A stretch of DNA of 24,299 nt from Verrucomicrobiales bacterium (lineage in GTDB: Bacteria; Verrucomicrobiota; Verrucomicrobiia; Limisphaerales; SXQI01): assembly GCA_005793025.1 (NCBI GenBank), contig SXQI01000297.1, forward strand, positions 1-24,299. Reading direction: 5' to 3'. Of this stretch, positions 15,130 through 23,106 are shown piece after piece. Positions within the stretch are counted from its first letter, which is position 1; every line of letters begins with the position of its first letter. A program made the translations under genes and the position numbers. The notes beneath the pieces are model-generated. The model was not told the origin of the DNA, did not search any database, and saw only the letters and a program-made list of their open reading frames with translations.

Positions 15130-17288
15130 TTTTTAGAGCGTGTCGCCAATTCCGTGAGGCTCGAAACGAGCTTCCGGTGATCGACTTTCCCAGTCCCCAG
15201 TTTGGGGATCTCGCGGACATGAACAATGTCCCGAGGGACGCTCAGGTTGGGGAACCCTTTCCCACGGAGCACCACTCGGATTTGATCGATAGAAATCTTC
15301 GACTCATTCGTCACGGCAACCAAGACTTCGCCTTTGTCCGAATCAGGTTGAGAAATCACAGCACAGTGGCACCGCAATCCAAACTCGGGAAACGCTCCAG
15401 CTAAGGCCTCCTCAACGGCGGTCAAACTCACCATCTCGCCGCTGATTTTTGCAAATCGTTTCAGCCTGCCGCAGATGCGCAGGAACCCTTCGGTATCGAT
15501 CGAAACGATATCCCCGGTGTCATACCATCCGTCGAGACTCAGGAAATGAGCGTTAGCCTCAACGTTCAGATAACCTTTCATCACATTCGGCCCTCGGACA
15601 AACAATCGACCACCGTCCGTGACACCTTCCACAGGTTCCAGACGCGCTTCGATCCCGGGTAGGAGACGGCCTACGACCCCATGCTTCGGTTGCAATGGGG
15701 TGTTGATCGCAATCGCCGGAGCGCACTCGGTGGCTCCATATCCCTCCAAAACTCGGACTCCATATTTCTGCGACCACAGATTGGCCGTCGCTTCGTTCAA
15801 CTTCTCGGCAGCCGAGAACAGGTAACGGACACTACGAAAATCATAAGGATGAGCCTTGCGAGCATACCCATTGAGGAATGTGTTCGTGCTGAGAAACACC
15901 GTGCAAGCGCGATCGTAGATGGCATCAGGGATCACTCGATAATGGAGCGGTGAAGGATAGAGGAACACATACATCCCTCGGAGCAACGGGAGCAGGGTGC
16001 CGACAACCAGACCGAAGCTGTGGAAAATGGGGAGACAATTGAACAGCCGATCACGATCTTCCAGATCAGTAATCGCAACGAGTTGTTGGTAGTTGGCGAG
16101 GATGTTAGCGTGGGTGAGTTGCACACCCTTAGGAGTGCCTTCTGACCCGCTAGTAAACAGGATCACTGCCGTATCATTCGCACCCACCAATCGCAAAGGG
16201 AGCATGGGATTAAACCGTTGCCGCATCCAACTCTTGACCTTCTGTGATGAGGTGACTCCTGCGCGGACGTCTTCCAAATAGACGAGCTTCAATCCCGCCG
16301 CGTTGAGCATTTCGACATCCAATCGGGCCCGCTCAAGAAACTGGCGCGATGTGATAATCTCTTGGATTCCTGCGAGCTGGGCACAGGCCAACATCACCGC
16401 AGGGCCCGAGGTAAAATTGAGAATTGCAGGCACCTTTCCCACCGTCCACAGACTCAATAAGACGACGGGAGTAGCATTGATATTGGGGAGAAGGATGCCA
16501 ACGCGGGCCACTCTCGGTGCCAACCAACGATCCCATTGTTGTGAAAGCACATCTGCCCCCAGCAACAACCGCCGGTAACTGAGTGTCTGCCGGGAAACAT
16601 CCTCAAGGATCCGTTTGTTCGGAATCCTTCGGGCCACAGCGACGAAAGCTTCTGGCAACGTCCTAGGCCCATGGGTCATTTCAACCAAGAACTGTTGGCG
16701 CACCATCTGGTCGCGTAACCAAAGTGTTAGCCGGCTCCGTGCCTCTGAGGTGTGGATCTCGCCAAAAGTCGGAACATCCAACACGCCGCTGACATGCAAC
16801 GAAATCCGAGGAAAAAGCTCCTTCTTATTGGGGTTCGGCGAGAACAATAATCGTTGAGCTCCGCGCAGGTGGCAGGTGATCACTCTTGCTTTGGTTTTTA
16901 GAAACAGGAACCCCGTGCCGTCGAACAGTTTCATGAGAGAACCTGTCAACGAGAGTCGCCCCTCGGCGAAAAGCACTAGGCGCCCTCCTCCTTGGAGAAA
17001 CTCGGCCATCCGTTTCACGGCGTAAGGAGAGGCTGTATCAATGGGGAACGTAAACCGATTGAGCATCAACGCCCGGTGAATAGGTGAGGTCTCAGCTGTG
17101 GTACTCGAAGTCACAAACTTCCATCCATCATCCAACAAAACCCACAGAAACAACCAATCAATCCACGAGAGATGGTTAGGAACCAAGAGAACGGGACCCG
17201 GCGTACGCAATGCTTCAAGGCCATACGCCTCATACCGAAACAACAACCGTAACAACGCCAAGAGACAGCGTCTTATGATGGGAACCAT
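15123..17288 (-). CDS. aas: Bifunctional acyltransferase / acyl-ACP synthetase (Aas)
   Basis: A 721-residue two-domain protein, nearly the length of E. coli Aas (719). The N-terminal 1-acyl-glycerophosphate acyltransferase domain has the NHLSWID acceptor motif (H39-x4-D44) and FAEGRLSLTGSLMKLFDG (107-124). The C-terminal AMP-binding domain has TSGSEGTPKG (379-388), EGYGATE (515-521), GWYDTGD (587-593) and the late lysine in LGTGKVDHRKL (K701). Aas re-acylates lysophosphatidylethanolamine at the inner membrane, using acyl-ACP formed by its own synthetase domain. The partner flippase LplT is not adjacent, nor is a major-facilitator domain fused. It lies tail to tail with the orphan helical protein and starts 14 bases from the divergent sialidase-like gene. 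Confidence 0.93.
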   Translation of the reverse strand: MVPIIRRCLLALLRLLFRYEAYGLEALRTPGPVLLVPNHLSWIDWLFLWVLLDDGWKFVTSSTTAETSPIHRALMLNRFTFPIDTASPYAVKRMAEFLQGGGRLVLFAEGRLSLTGSLMKLFDGTGFLFLKTKARVITCHLRGAQRLLFSPNPNKKELFPRISLHVSGVLDVPTFGEIHTSEARSRLTLWLRDQMVRQQFLVEMTHGPRTLPEAFVAVARRIPNKRILEDVSRQTLSYRRLLLGADVLSQQWDRWLAPRVARVGILLPNINATPVVLLSLWTVGKVPAILNFTSGPAVMLACAQLAGIQEIITSRQFLERARLDVEMLNAAGLKLVYLEDVRAGVTSSQKVKSWMRQRFNPMLPLRLVGANDTAVILFTSGSEGTPKGVQLTHANILANYQQLVAITDLEDRDRLFNCLPIFHSFGLVVGTLLPLLRGMYVFLYPSPLHYRVIPDAIYDRACTVFLSTNTFLNGYARKAHPYDFRSVRYLFSAAEKLNEATANLWSQKYGVRVLEGYGATECAPAIAINTPLQPKHGVVGRLLPGIEARLEPVEGVTDGGRLFVRGPNVMKGYLNVEANAHFLSLDGWYDTGDIVSIDTEGFLRICGRLKRFAKISGEMVSLTAVEEALAGAFPEFGLRCHCAVISQPDSDKGEVLVAVTNESKISIDQIRVVLRGKGFPNLSVPRDIVHVREIPKLGTGKVDHRKLVSSLTELATRSKNY

Positions 17289-17302
17289 CCCCAGAAGCTA
17301 GG

Positions 17303-18568
17303 ATGAACCCCCGGTCGCCGGAAAGAAGAAACCGAATCTCGAAGGTGTGGCGACGGTTGATTTGGTTGGACGTCAGGCGGTTTGGGAAGCAGATTGGCAA
17401 CACCTTGAACCCTTCTCGAATACTCGTTCTGTTGGTTCTCCTCTCGGTCGCATGGACACCCGCTGTGCTAGGCGCAGCGGGTGTGAGTAAAGCCCGCGAC
17501 ATCGTCATCTATGAGGATCCATTGTTCTATTCCGCATTCCCTTCCATCGTCCACCGACCGGATGGAGAATTGATCGTCGCCTTTCGACGGGCTCCTGAAC
17601 GTCGCCGCTTCAAAGAGACCGGCATCACCCATACCGATCCCAATAGTTACTTGGTTATAGTTCGCTCGCGTGACGCCGGTAAAACGTGGGGGAAAGATCC
17701 GGAACTCCTCTTTGCTCATCCGTTCGGAGGATCTCAAGACCCTTGCTTGATCCAACTTCGCGATGGGACCCTTTTGTGTTCAAGCTACGGCTGGGCTCGG
17801 CTCGAGATGGATGCTATCGCCAAGCTCAAACAACCCGTCGCCAATTATGGCAACTTTGTTTTTCTCGGGGGATATATTCTCAAGTCTAGGGACGGCGGCC
17901 GATCGTGGACTCCTCCAATTATTCCACCTCCGAACCCCACAGAACTCAATCTGGATATCTTCGGAAAGACCGTCCCGGCCTATAACCGAGGAGCCATGTG
18001 CCAGAGCAGAGATGGAAGAGTTCATTTCGCAGTCGCAGCCAGTGCCAGAAATAATGCCAAGCACACCGAAGTCCACTTAATGAGTTCGGGAGATCAGGGA
18101 CAAACGTGGACCTATTCCTGTCAGATCGCGGCAGATCCGAAGATCCAATTCAATGAAACCTCTCTGTTCGAAACACCTAAAAGGGATCTCGTCGCCTTCA
18201 TTCGGACGGAGGGATTTGGAGATCACACCGTCATTGCTCGTTCAACTGATCATGGGAAAAGTTTTCATTGGGAGGATGCCGGGTTTCAAGGCCATCCCCA
18301 TTACGCCCTGCAGCTTCCGGATCGTCGAGTCCTGCTGGTTTATGGTTACCGCCACAAACCCTTTGGCATCCGCGCCCGAATTTTGGATCCAGAATGTCGC
18401 GATGTTAAGAACTCTGAAGAGTTGATCATCCGAGATGATGGAGGCAATGGTGATTTGGGTTACCCGTGGGCAACCCTCGTTTCAAAAAAACAAGCTCTCG
18501 TGGTTTATTACTTCAATCAAAACGACGGCGTCCGGCAAATCGGAGGAACGTTTCTGGATTTGGATTAG
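17303..18568 (+). CDS. Exported sialidase-like protein with Asp-box repeats
   Basis: A 421-residue protein with four Asp-box motifs (S-x-D-x-G-x-[TS]-[WF]) at about 122-129, 195-202, 262-269 and 314-321, the hallmark of sialidase-type beta-propellers. A hydrophobic segment (about 40-58) after a basic N-terminus acts as a signal peptide or anchor, so the protein is exported. AFPSIVHRPDGELIVAFRR (78-96) and GYPWATLV (386-393) resemble GH33-like proteins, but I cannot confirm all catalytic residues; it could be an inactive or differently specific relative. The start at 17303 leaves a long N-terminal region; a TTG at 17405 would give a shorter signal peptide. It converges on the ThuA-rhodanese gene with three bases between them. 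Confidence 0.82.
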   Translation: MNPRSPERRNRISKVWRRLIWLDVRRFGKQIGNTLNPSRILVLLVLLSVAWTPAVLGAAGVSKARDIVIYEDPLFYSAFPSIVHRPDGELIVAFRRAPERRRFKETGITHTDPNSYLVIVRSRDAGKTWGKDPELLFAHPFGGSQDPCLIQLRDGTLLCSSYGWARLEMDAIAKLKQPVANYGNFVFLGGYILKSRDGGRSWTPPIIPPPNPTELNLDIFGKTVPAYNRGAMCQSRDGRVHFAVAASARNNAKHTEVHLMSSGDQGQTWTYSCQIAADPKIQFNETSLFETPKRDLVAFIRTEGFGDHTVIARSTDHGKSFHWEDAGFQGHPHYALQLPDRRVLLVYGYRHKPFGIRARILDPECRDVKNSEELIIRDDGGNGDLGYPWATLVSKKQALVVYYFNQNDGVRQIGGTFLDLD

Positions 18569-18571
18569 GGA

Positions 18572-19651
18572 TTATTTTTCCACCGGCTTTCCCGCAGCTT
18601 TCCATCCGTTAAATCCGGGTGCTAGGTCCACTAAAGTTTTAAAGTTTAACCGACCCATTTTGGTGCAAGCGCGTGCGCTCCGTCCTCCCGCCGCACAGTG
18701 GACAAGATACGGTTGGTCAGGGTTGAGACGTTTCACTTTCTCTTCGAAATCAGCCTCGTTCACATCGATGTTGATTGCACCCGGTAAGTGGCCGGCGGCG
18801 AATTCCTCCGGAGTCCGCACGTCGAGGATTACCGCTTTCGTCGTTAGCCGGAGCCGATCAAATTCCTCCACATCCACTCGTTTGATTCCTTGGGGAATCG
18901 AGATTCTATCCGACTTCGGAGCCTTATCACCCAACGCCCAAAGGATTGCGTTTTCCAGCAGCACAGTAAAACTCGGTTCCTTAAAATCGTTGGGATGGCC
19001 GAGGGAAGTATAAAAAACCCGACTCATTCCAAACGAATGGGTCCAAGCCACGGGTTCCGAAGGTTTTCCGTCGATGGTTCCTCGCAACAATACTTGGCTC
19101 TCGGCTGGTAATGGCGAATTCTTGTAAAGAGAACCGCTGGAGGTCCAGCCTTTGACCCCTTTCAACAGGGCGGTTCCCCCACTCCCATCCAGACTGATCA
19201 CAGGTCGGAATTGGTTGTCGTAGTGATTCTGATAATTCCCACCGAGCACTTTGTTGTCGAATTCCTTCCAGTTTTCGAACGCATGGCTGGCGGTGCGTAG
19301 TCCGATTAAAGGGCGACCTTGTGACAAATAGGTCTTAAACCGGTTTAGCTCATCCGAAGGCAAGGTCATCCGACGCATCATCAACATCACGAGATCTGCT
19401 TCTGAAATCGCTTCCAAACCCGGAATTGTCTGGTTTTTGGGATCTTCCGGGCGCATTAACACGATCCAATCGACGGAGGGGTATTTGAGCCGAAGGGCGT
19501 CACGAAATACCGGCAATGTTTCCCGGGAATTATAAAGAAACTCTGCAGCCACCATCACTACTTTGGGTCGCGCCTTGTCGGCTTGGACTGAAATTAGTCC
19601 CAACGTTCCGAGAATGACGGTAACTATCACTAAGGAATAAAGTTTTTTCAT
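18572..19651 (-). CDS. Secreted ThuA-like domain protein fused to a C-terminal rhodanese domain
   Basis: A 359-residue protein. Residues 1-24 are a signal peptide (hydrophobic, ending SVQA-D), so it is exported. Residues about 29-240 look like the ThuA (trehalose-utilisation) glutamine-amidotransferase-like fold: VVMVAAEF, LIGLRTASHAFENW (115-128), and VAWTHSFGMSRVFYTSLGHP (201-220). Residues about 255-359 are a complete rhodanese domain with AVILDVRTPEEFAAGHLPGA (273-292) and active-site loop HCAAGGRSA (C319). ThuA-like proteins of this group are common in Planctomycetes and Verrucomicrobia and often of unknown substrate. The pairing of this domain with an intact rhodanese domain is unusual to me. 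It is convergent with the sialidase-like gene. Confidence 0.85.
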   Translation of the reverse strand: MKKLYSLVIVTVILGTLGLISVQADKARPKVVMVAAEFLYNSRETLPVFRDALRLKYPSVDWIVLMRPEDPKNQTIPGLEAISEADLVMLMMRRMTLPSDELNRFKTYLSQGRPLIGLRTASHAFENWKEFDNKVLGGNYQNHYDNQFRPVISLDGSGGTALLKGVKGWTSSGSLYKNSPLPAESQVLLRGTIDGKPSEPVAWTHSFGMSRVFYTSLGHPNDFKEPSFTVLLENAILWALGDKAPKSDRISIPQGIKRVDVEEFDRLRLTTKAVILDVRTPEEFAAGHLPGAINIDVNEADFEEKVKRLNPDQPYLVHCAAGGRSARACTKMGRLNFKTLVDLAPGFNGWKAAGKPVEK

Positions 19652-19721
19652 AATCGAATGTGGTTACTCCTAGGTATGACGAAGGAACCACGGAGTGTCC
19701 AACGAATTAGCACCCTCTCAA

Positions 19722-19770
19722 AAACAGGAAATCACAAACCTGTTTACAGGCATCGACTCTTGGTTAGAAT
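19722..19770 (+). promoter_or_regulatory. glnB promoter with ACAGG half-sites over the -35
   Basis: TTTACA (19743-19748) and TAGAAT (19765-19770) form a good sigma70-type pair with 16-base spacing and a start point about 20 bases before the glnB ATG. AAACAGG (19722-19728) and CCTGTTT (19739-19745) are a perfect seven-base inverted pair with ten bases between them. CCTGT-TT-ACAGG (19739-19750) is another pair overlapping the -35. The ACAGG copies at 19724-19728 and 19746-19750 are 22 bases apart, two helical turns. A repressor site is inferred. Confidence 0.5.
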
Positions 19771-19797
19771 GCCACCCAGACAAACAACCGCACCCAG

Positions 19798-20136
19798 ATG
19801 AAAAAGATCGAGGCCGTTATTAAACCTTTTCGGTTGGAAGAAGTAAAAGGAGCCTTGGCTGCCGTGGGTGTGGAGGGCATGACGGTTACCGAGGTCAAAG
19901 GGTTTGGTCGCCAAAAAGGTCATACCGAGATTTATCGAGGGAGCGAGTATACCGTCGATTTTTTACCCAAGATTAAAATCGAGATCGTGCTTGCCGACAA
20001 TCAGGTGGAGGACGCCGTGGCTGCGATCATCAAGGCTGCAAAAACAGGTAAGATCGGCGATGGTAAGGTTTTCATCTCGACTGTGGAAACTGCGATCCGA
20101 ATCCGCACCGAAGAAACAGGCGACTCCGCCGTTTAA
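19798..20136 (+). CDS. glnB: Nitrogen regulatory protein P-II
   Basis: A 112-residue PII signal protein that senses 2-oxoglutarate and ATP/ADP and controls nitrogen enzymes, usually as a trimer. The T-loop carries YRGSEYTVDFLPK with Y51, the tyrosine uridylylated in enteric bacteria. The KIGDGKVFI segment (85-93) is the nucleotide-binding C-loop, and the N-terminus MKKIEAVIKPF is typical. It stands alone, without amtB or glnA beside it, so GlnB versus GlnK cannot be settled. No sigma54 promoter is seen; a sigma70-type promoter with possible operator half-sites lies upstream. The C-terminal tail (EETGDSAV) is short. Confidence 0.95.
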   Translation: MKKIEAVIKPFRLEEVKGALAAVGVEGMTVTEVKGFGRQKGHTEIYRGSEYTVDFLPKIKIEIVLADNQVEDAVAAIIKAAKTGKIGDGKVFISTVETAIRIRTEETGDSAV

Positions 20137-20211
20137 AACGGGTTTCCTCCGAGACCTTTCAGTCTACACGCAACCCCAGAAATGGTTTTCGACCCCTGAA
20201 ACAACCCGGTG

Positions 20212-20220
20212 TTATTTACA
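20212..20220 (+). promoter_or_regulatory. DnaA-box-like site TTATTTACA
   Basis: Matches the consensus TTATNCACA at 8 of 9 positions and lies at the edge of the AT-rich stretch. Confidence 0.4.
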
Positions 20221-20221
20221 A

Positions 20222-20237
20222 ATAATTCCAGAATTAT
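20222..20237. repeat. 16-base AT-rich palindrome
   Basis: ATAATTC-CA-GAATTAT: seven-base perfect arms with a two-base centre, directly after the first DnaA-box-like site. Could be an origin-unwinding or regulator element. Confidence 0.4.
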
Positions 20238-20309
20238 CAGAAATAAAATCCAACCCCCAAAGCGGCCTAAAATGCCGGAAGTGGTTGATTTTAGAAGAGT
20301 TTCAGCCGC

Positions 20310-20318
20310 TGTGAATAA
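20310..20318 (-). promoter_or_regulatory. DnaA box TTATTCACA
   Basis: Perfect match to TTATNCACA on the minus strand (TGTGAATAA on +). Confidence 0.6.
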
Positions 20319-20320
20319 CC

Positions 20321-20329
20321 CGTGAACAA
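20321..20329 (-). promoter_or_regulatory. DnaA-box-like site TTGTTCACG
   Basis: Matches 7 of 9 consensus positions, in the same orientation and exactly 11 bases from the perfect box at 20310-20318, about one helical turn apart. Confidence 0.35.
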
Positions 20330-20381
20330 ACACGAATATGTTTCTCTCGTCAGGAAGAGTCGGTTAACCTAGAACCATTGC

Positions 20382-20395
20382 CATCGATATCGATG
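20382..20395. repeat. 14-base perfect palindrome
   Basis: CATCGATATCGATG reads the same on both strands. It is flanked by CGGTT (20361-20365) and AACCG (20396-20400), which are also complementary. Possible regulator site upstream of dnaA. Confidence 0.35.
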
Positions 20396-20598
20396 AACCG
20401 ACAGACAAAGTTAGAATTGTGATCCCACCTTTATACGTAGTTTCGACCCACGCTAAGCTGTTTAAGATCAATGGCTTGCAAACATTAGCTCTGTCACAAC
20501 CATCGAAAAAACTCCGTTTCCTTAATGATTTTCAACCGACCTATTCTAAGCCCCTTTGTTTTTGATGGTTTGCCGTTACAATTCCGAAGTTTATCCAA

Positions 20599-22008
20599 GT
20601 GAATAATTCATCCTCAGCAACGGAATTAGCGGTTTCAAGCCCTTCAGATGCAATTTGGTGTGAAGCGCAAAAAATGCTCCAAACCTTGTTGAACAAGGAT
20701 ATCTACGAATTGTGGTTCGCTCCCATTCGGGCGGTGTCGTTGGAAAACGATTTGATCACATTGGAAGTGTTGAATGACTTTTGTGAGGTTTGGTTGACGG
20801 AGAATTATCTGAGCCTCCTCCAAGACACCATTTCTCATTCCGCTGCTTCTTCCATCAAAGTAACTTTCCGAGTTGCATCGCGTAGTGGTGGAACGGCCGG
20901 TTCTACCAAACCAACGACTCAGACCCGGCCGGCTTCCATTTCTACGAATCGCGTCGAGGAAATGACGGCCCGGCCCACGATTCGAGAAACCCCGTTCAAC
21001 CCAAATAACACGTTCGATACGTACGTGGTTGGGAATAATAATAATTTTGCTCACGCAGCGGCAAGCGCGGTGGCGCAAGCACCGGGGAAATCTTACAACC
21101 CACTGTTTCTGTATGGAGGCGTGGGGCTTGGGAAAACCCATCTGCTTCACGCCATCGGGCAACATGTTCTAGCTCATCGGCGGAACGTGAAGGTGACCTA
21201 CGTTTCTTCCGAAAAATTTACGAACGAGTATATCGACGGCATCCAGAACAATAGTTTGGCGAAATTTCGGAAGAAATATCGTCAATCCGATTTACTCCTC
21301 ATCGATGACGTCCAATTCTTGGCGGGTAAGGAGCGAATCCAAGAAGAGTTTTTCCATACATTTAACGCGCTGCACGAGGCGCACCGCCAGATAGTTCTCA
21401 CCTGCGATCGGCCGGCAAGTGAGCTGCAAAACCTTGAACAACGGCTGATTTCACGGTTCGAATGGGGTCTGGTGACGGATCTCCAACCCCCCGAGGTTGA
21501 GACGCGGATCGCGATCTTGAGGAAAAAAGCTCAGTCCCTCGAGGTGAGAATACCCGATGACATCATTAATTTTATCGCAACCCGGATTCGGGCCAACATC
21601 CGCCGATTAGAGGGAGCGTTGGTTCGTGTCGCTTCTTATGCTGCACTCACGGGGAAAACACTGAACGCCGAAATCGCGGAGGGGCTCCTGCGCGATATTC
21701 TCAGTGAAGAAGGTCGATTGGTGATTAGCATTGAAGCCATCCAGAAGAAAGTGGCTGAACATTACGATATTCGTTTGGCGGATATGACCAGCAAACGTCG
21801 CCCAGAAAACATCGCCTTCCCGCGCCAAGTTGCGATGTTCCTGTCACGACAGCTCACTGGCAACTCCCTCACCACCATCGGCGAAACCTTTGGTGGCCGC
21901 GATCACGGTACCGTAATGCACGCTTGCCGGTTGATTAAGGACCGCATGGAAGTGGATGCAAGCGTTCGGCAAACAGTCAATTTTCTTGAGCGTCAATTGC
22001 AACGGTAG
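20599..22008 (+). CDS. dnaA: Chromosomal replication initiator protein DnaA
   Basis: A 469-residue initiator that binds origin DnaA boxes and opens the duplex. Domain I is residues about 16-90, a short Ser/Thr/Arg-rich linker (domain II) about 91-130, and the AAA+ domain III follows with Walker A GGVGLGKTH (173-181), Walker B LLLIDDVQF (232-240) and the LEQRLISRFEWGL region (279-291). Domain IV ends with the DnaA signature GGRDHGTVMHA (432-442). The start is a GTG at 20599; no ATG would keep all of domain I and no Shine-Dalgarno is visible. dnaN is not next door. A DnaA-box-like site (20591-20599) touches the start codon. Confidence 0.95.
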   Translation: MNNSSSATELAVSSPSDAIWCEAQKMLQTLLNKDIYELWFAPIRAVSLENDLITLEVLNDFCEVWLTENYLSLLQDTISHSAASSIKVTFRVASRSGGTAGSTKPTTQTRPASISTNRVEEMTARPTIRETPFNPNNTFDTYVVGNNNNFAHAAASAVAQAPGKSYNPLFLYGGVGLGKTHLLHAIGQHVLAHRRNVKVTYVSSEKFTNEYIDGIQNNSLAKFRKKYRQSDLLLIDDVQFLAGKERIQEEFFHTFNALHEAHRQIVLTCDRPASELQNLEQRLISRFEWGLVTDLQPPEVETRIAILRKKAQSLEVRIPDDIINFIATRIRANIRRLEGALVRVASYAALTGKTLNAEIAEGLLRDILSEEGRLVISIEAIQKKVAEHYDIRLADMTSKRRPENIAFPRQVAMFLSRQLTGNSLTTIGETFGGRDHGTVMHACRLIKDRMEVDASVRQTVNFLERQLQR

Positions 22009-22076
22009 TTGGTAAATCTGGATGCTACAATCAACTGACTGGGTGTTGGCTCCATGCTCCTGATCCTGCCGGCCCT

Positions 22077-23075
22077 ATGAGCAAAAAGCCGATCATCGAA
22101 GTTCAAGGTCTAACCAAGACCTACCGCACCTACAAAAAACAACCGGGGTTTCGAGGTGCCCTGCGTGGTCTCGCAAAGCGCGATTACCAAGAAGCTGATG
22201 CGGCCCATAACATCACTTTCGAGATTCAGGAGGGGGAGTTTGTCGGGTTTCTTGGACCCAATGGGGCAGGTAAAACGACAACCCTGAAAATGTTGGCAGG
22301 ATTGCTCTATCCGACCCACGGGACAGCTCAAGTTCTGGGTTTTATTCCCTGGCATCGCAAGGATGATTACCGTCGTCAATTCTCCCTGTTGCTAGGGCAA
22401 AAAAATCAATTATGGTGGGATTTGCCTGCTCGAGAATCGTTGGAATTGAACGCACGAATTTATGGCATCCCTCAGCCACGTTTCCAAAAGCGTTTGGGTG
22501 AACTCACCGAACTCCTTCAGGTGGGTGAGAAACTGAATGTGATGGTTCGCGAACTCTCGCTTGGAGAACGTATGAAGATGGAGTTGATTGCCTCTCTTCT
22601 CCATGAGCCCAAGATTCTTTTTCTCGATGAACCAACGATCGGTCTGGATGTGGTTTCTCAAAAAACGGTCCGAGAGTTTTTAAGGCACCTGAATCAAACC
22701 CAGAAAACTACAATCATCCTGACCAGTCACTACATGGCGGACATTCAGGAACTCTGCCAGCGAGTCATCATCATTGATAAAGGCAAAATATTCTTCGACG
22801 GGAAGCTGGAGCAGGTGATTGATCGATTCGCGGACTCTAAACTGATCACCATTCAAACCCCTGTGGAGCCGGAAGGAGTCTCCGTGCCCCTCACTGGACT
22901 GGGGGAGATCGTGGAAAAGGTGCCAGGATCCATCAAACTCAAGGTTCGGCGGGATCGTGTAATCCCAGTGTGTAAAACGATTTTGGATACCTTACCCGTG
23001 CTGGATCTCGACATCCAAGAAGTGCCGATCGAGGACATCATCAGACAACTTTTCAGCCAACCCAAAGACCGCTAA
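22077..23075 (+). CDS. ABC-2 type exporter ATP-binding protein
   Basis: A 332-residue ATPase of the ABC-2 exporter type (COG4586-like). Motifs are Walker A GPNGAGKT (60-67), the Q-loop in LLLGQKNQLWW (104-114), signature LSLGERMKME (160-169), Walker B ILFLDEP (180-186) and the switch histidine in TSHYMADI. The C-terminal about 90 residues, after the core, are the regulatory extension typical of this group. The two ABC-2 permeases on the opposite strand downstream are the obvious partners; the cargo is unknown. It converges on the small membrane protein with an eight-base gap. No Shine-Dalgarno is evident. Confidence 0.92.
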   Translation: MSKKPIIEVQGLTKTYRTYKKQPGFRGALRGLAKRDYQEADAAHNITFEIQEGEFVGFLGPNGAGKTTTLKMLAGLLYPTHGTAQVLGFIPWHRKDDYRRQFSLLLGQKNQLWWDLPARESLELNARIYGIPQPRFQKRLGELTELLQVGEKLNVMVRELSLGERMKMELIASLLHEPKILFLDEPTIGLDVVSQKTVREFLRHLNQTQKTTIILTSHYMADIQELCQRVIIIDKGKIFFDGKLEQVIDRFADSKLITIQTPVEPEGVSVPLTGLGEIVEKVPGSIKLKVRRDRVIPVCKTILDTLPVLDLDIQEVPIEDIIRQLFSQPKDR

Positions 23076-23106
23076 GTCCATGGTCAATAACCCATCGACC
23101 AGCGGT
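23068..23106. terminator. Inverted repeat at the convergent end of ABC-2 ATPase and small membrane protein
   Basis: ACCGCT (23068-23073) pairs with AGCGGT (23101-23106), with an inner GGTC (23082-23085) and GACC (23097-23100). No T-tract follows, so terminator function is uncertain. Confidence 0.3.

Larger units (their letters stand above)
20137..20598. other. 462-base gene-free region upstream of dnaA; possible replication origin or dnaA control region
   Basis: No convincing gene is present. It contains an AT-rich stretch (about 20206-20252), DnaA-box-like sites at 20212-20220, 20310-20318, 20321-20329 and 20591-20599, and perfect palindromes at 20222-20237 (arms ATAATTC/GAATTAT) and 20382-20395. 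Possible -10 hexamers are TATTCT (20542-20547) and TACAAT (20577-20582); no good -35 was found. Four boxes, only one of them exact, make the origin role uncertain; a regulated dnaA promoter is equally possible. Confidence 0.45.

Noticed and set aside
18435..19013. 192-codon plus-strand open frame
   Set aside because: It overlaps the sialidase-like 3' end and the ThuA-rhodanese gene, both with clear domains; the frame has no motif.
19652..19797. Sigma54 promoter for glnB
   Set aside because: No GG-N10-GC pair matching TGGCAC-N5-TTGC was found; a sigma70-type pair fits instead.
20120..20150. CCGTTTAAAACGG after glnB as a terminator
   Set aside because: The arms leave almost no loop, the stable stem is only four bases, and no T-tract follows.
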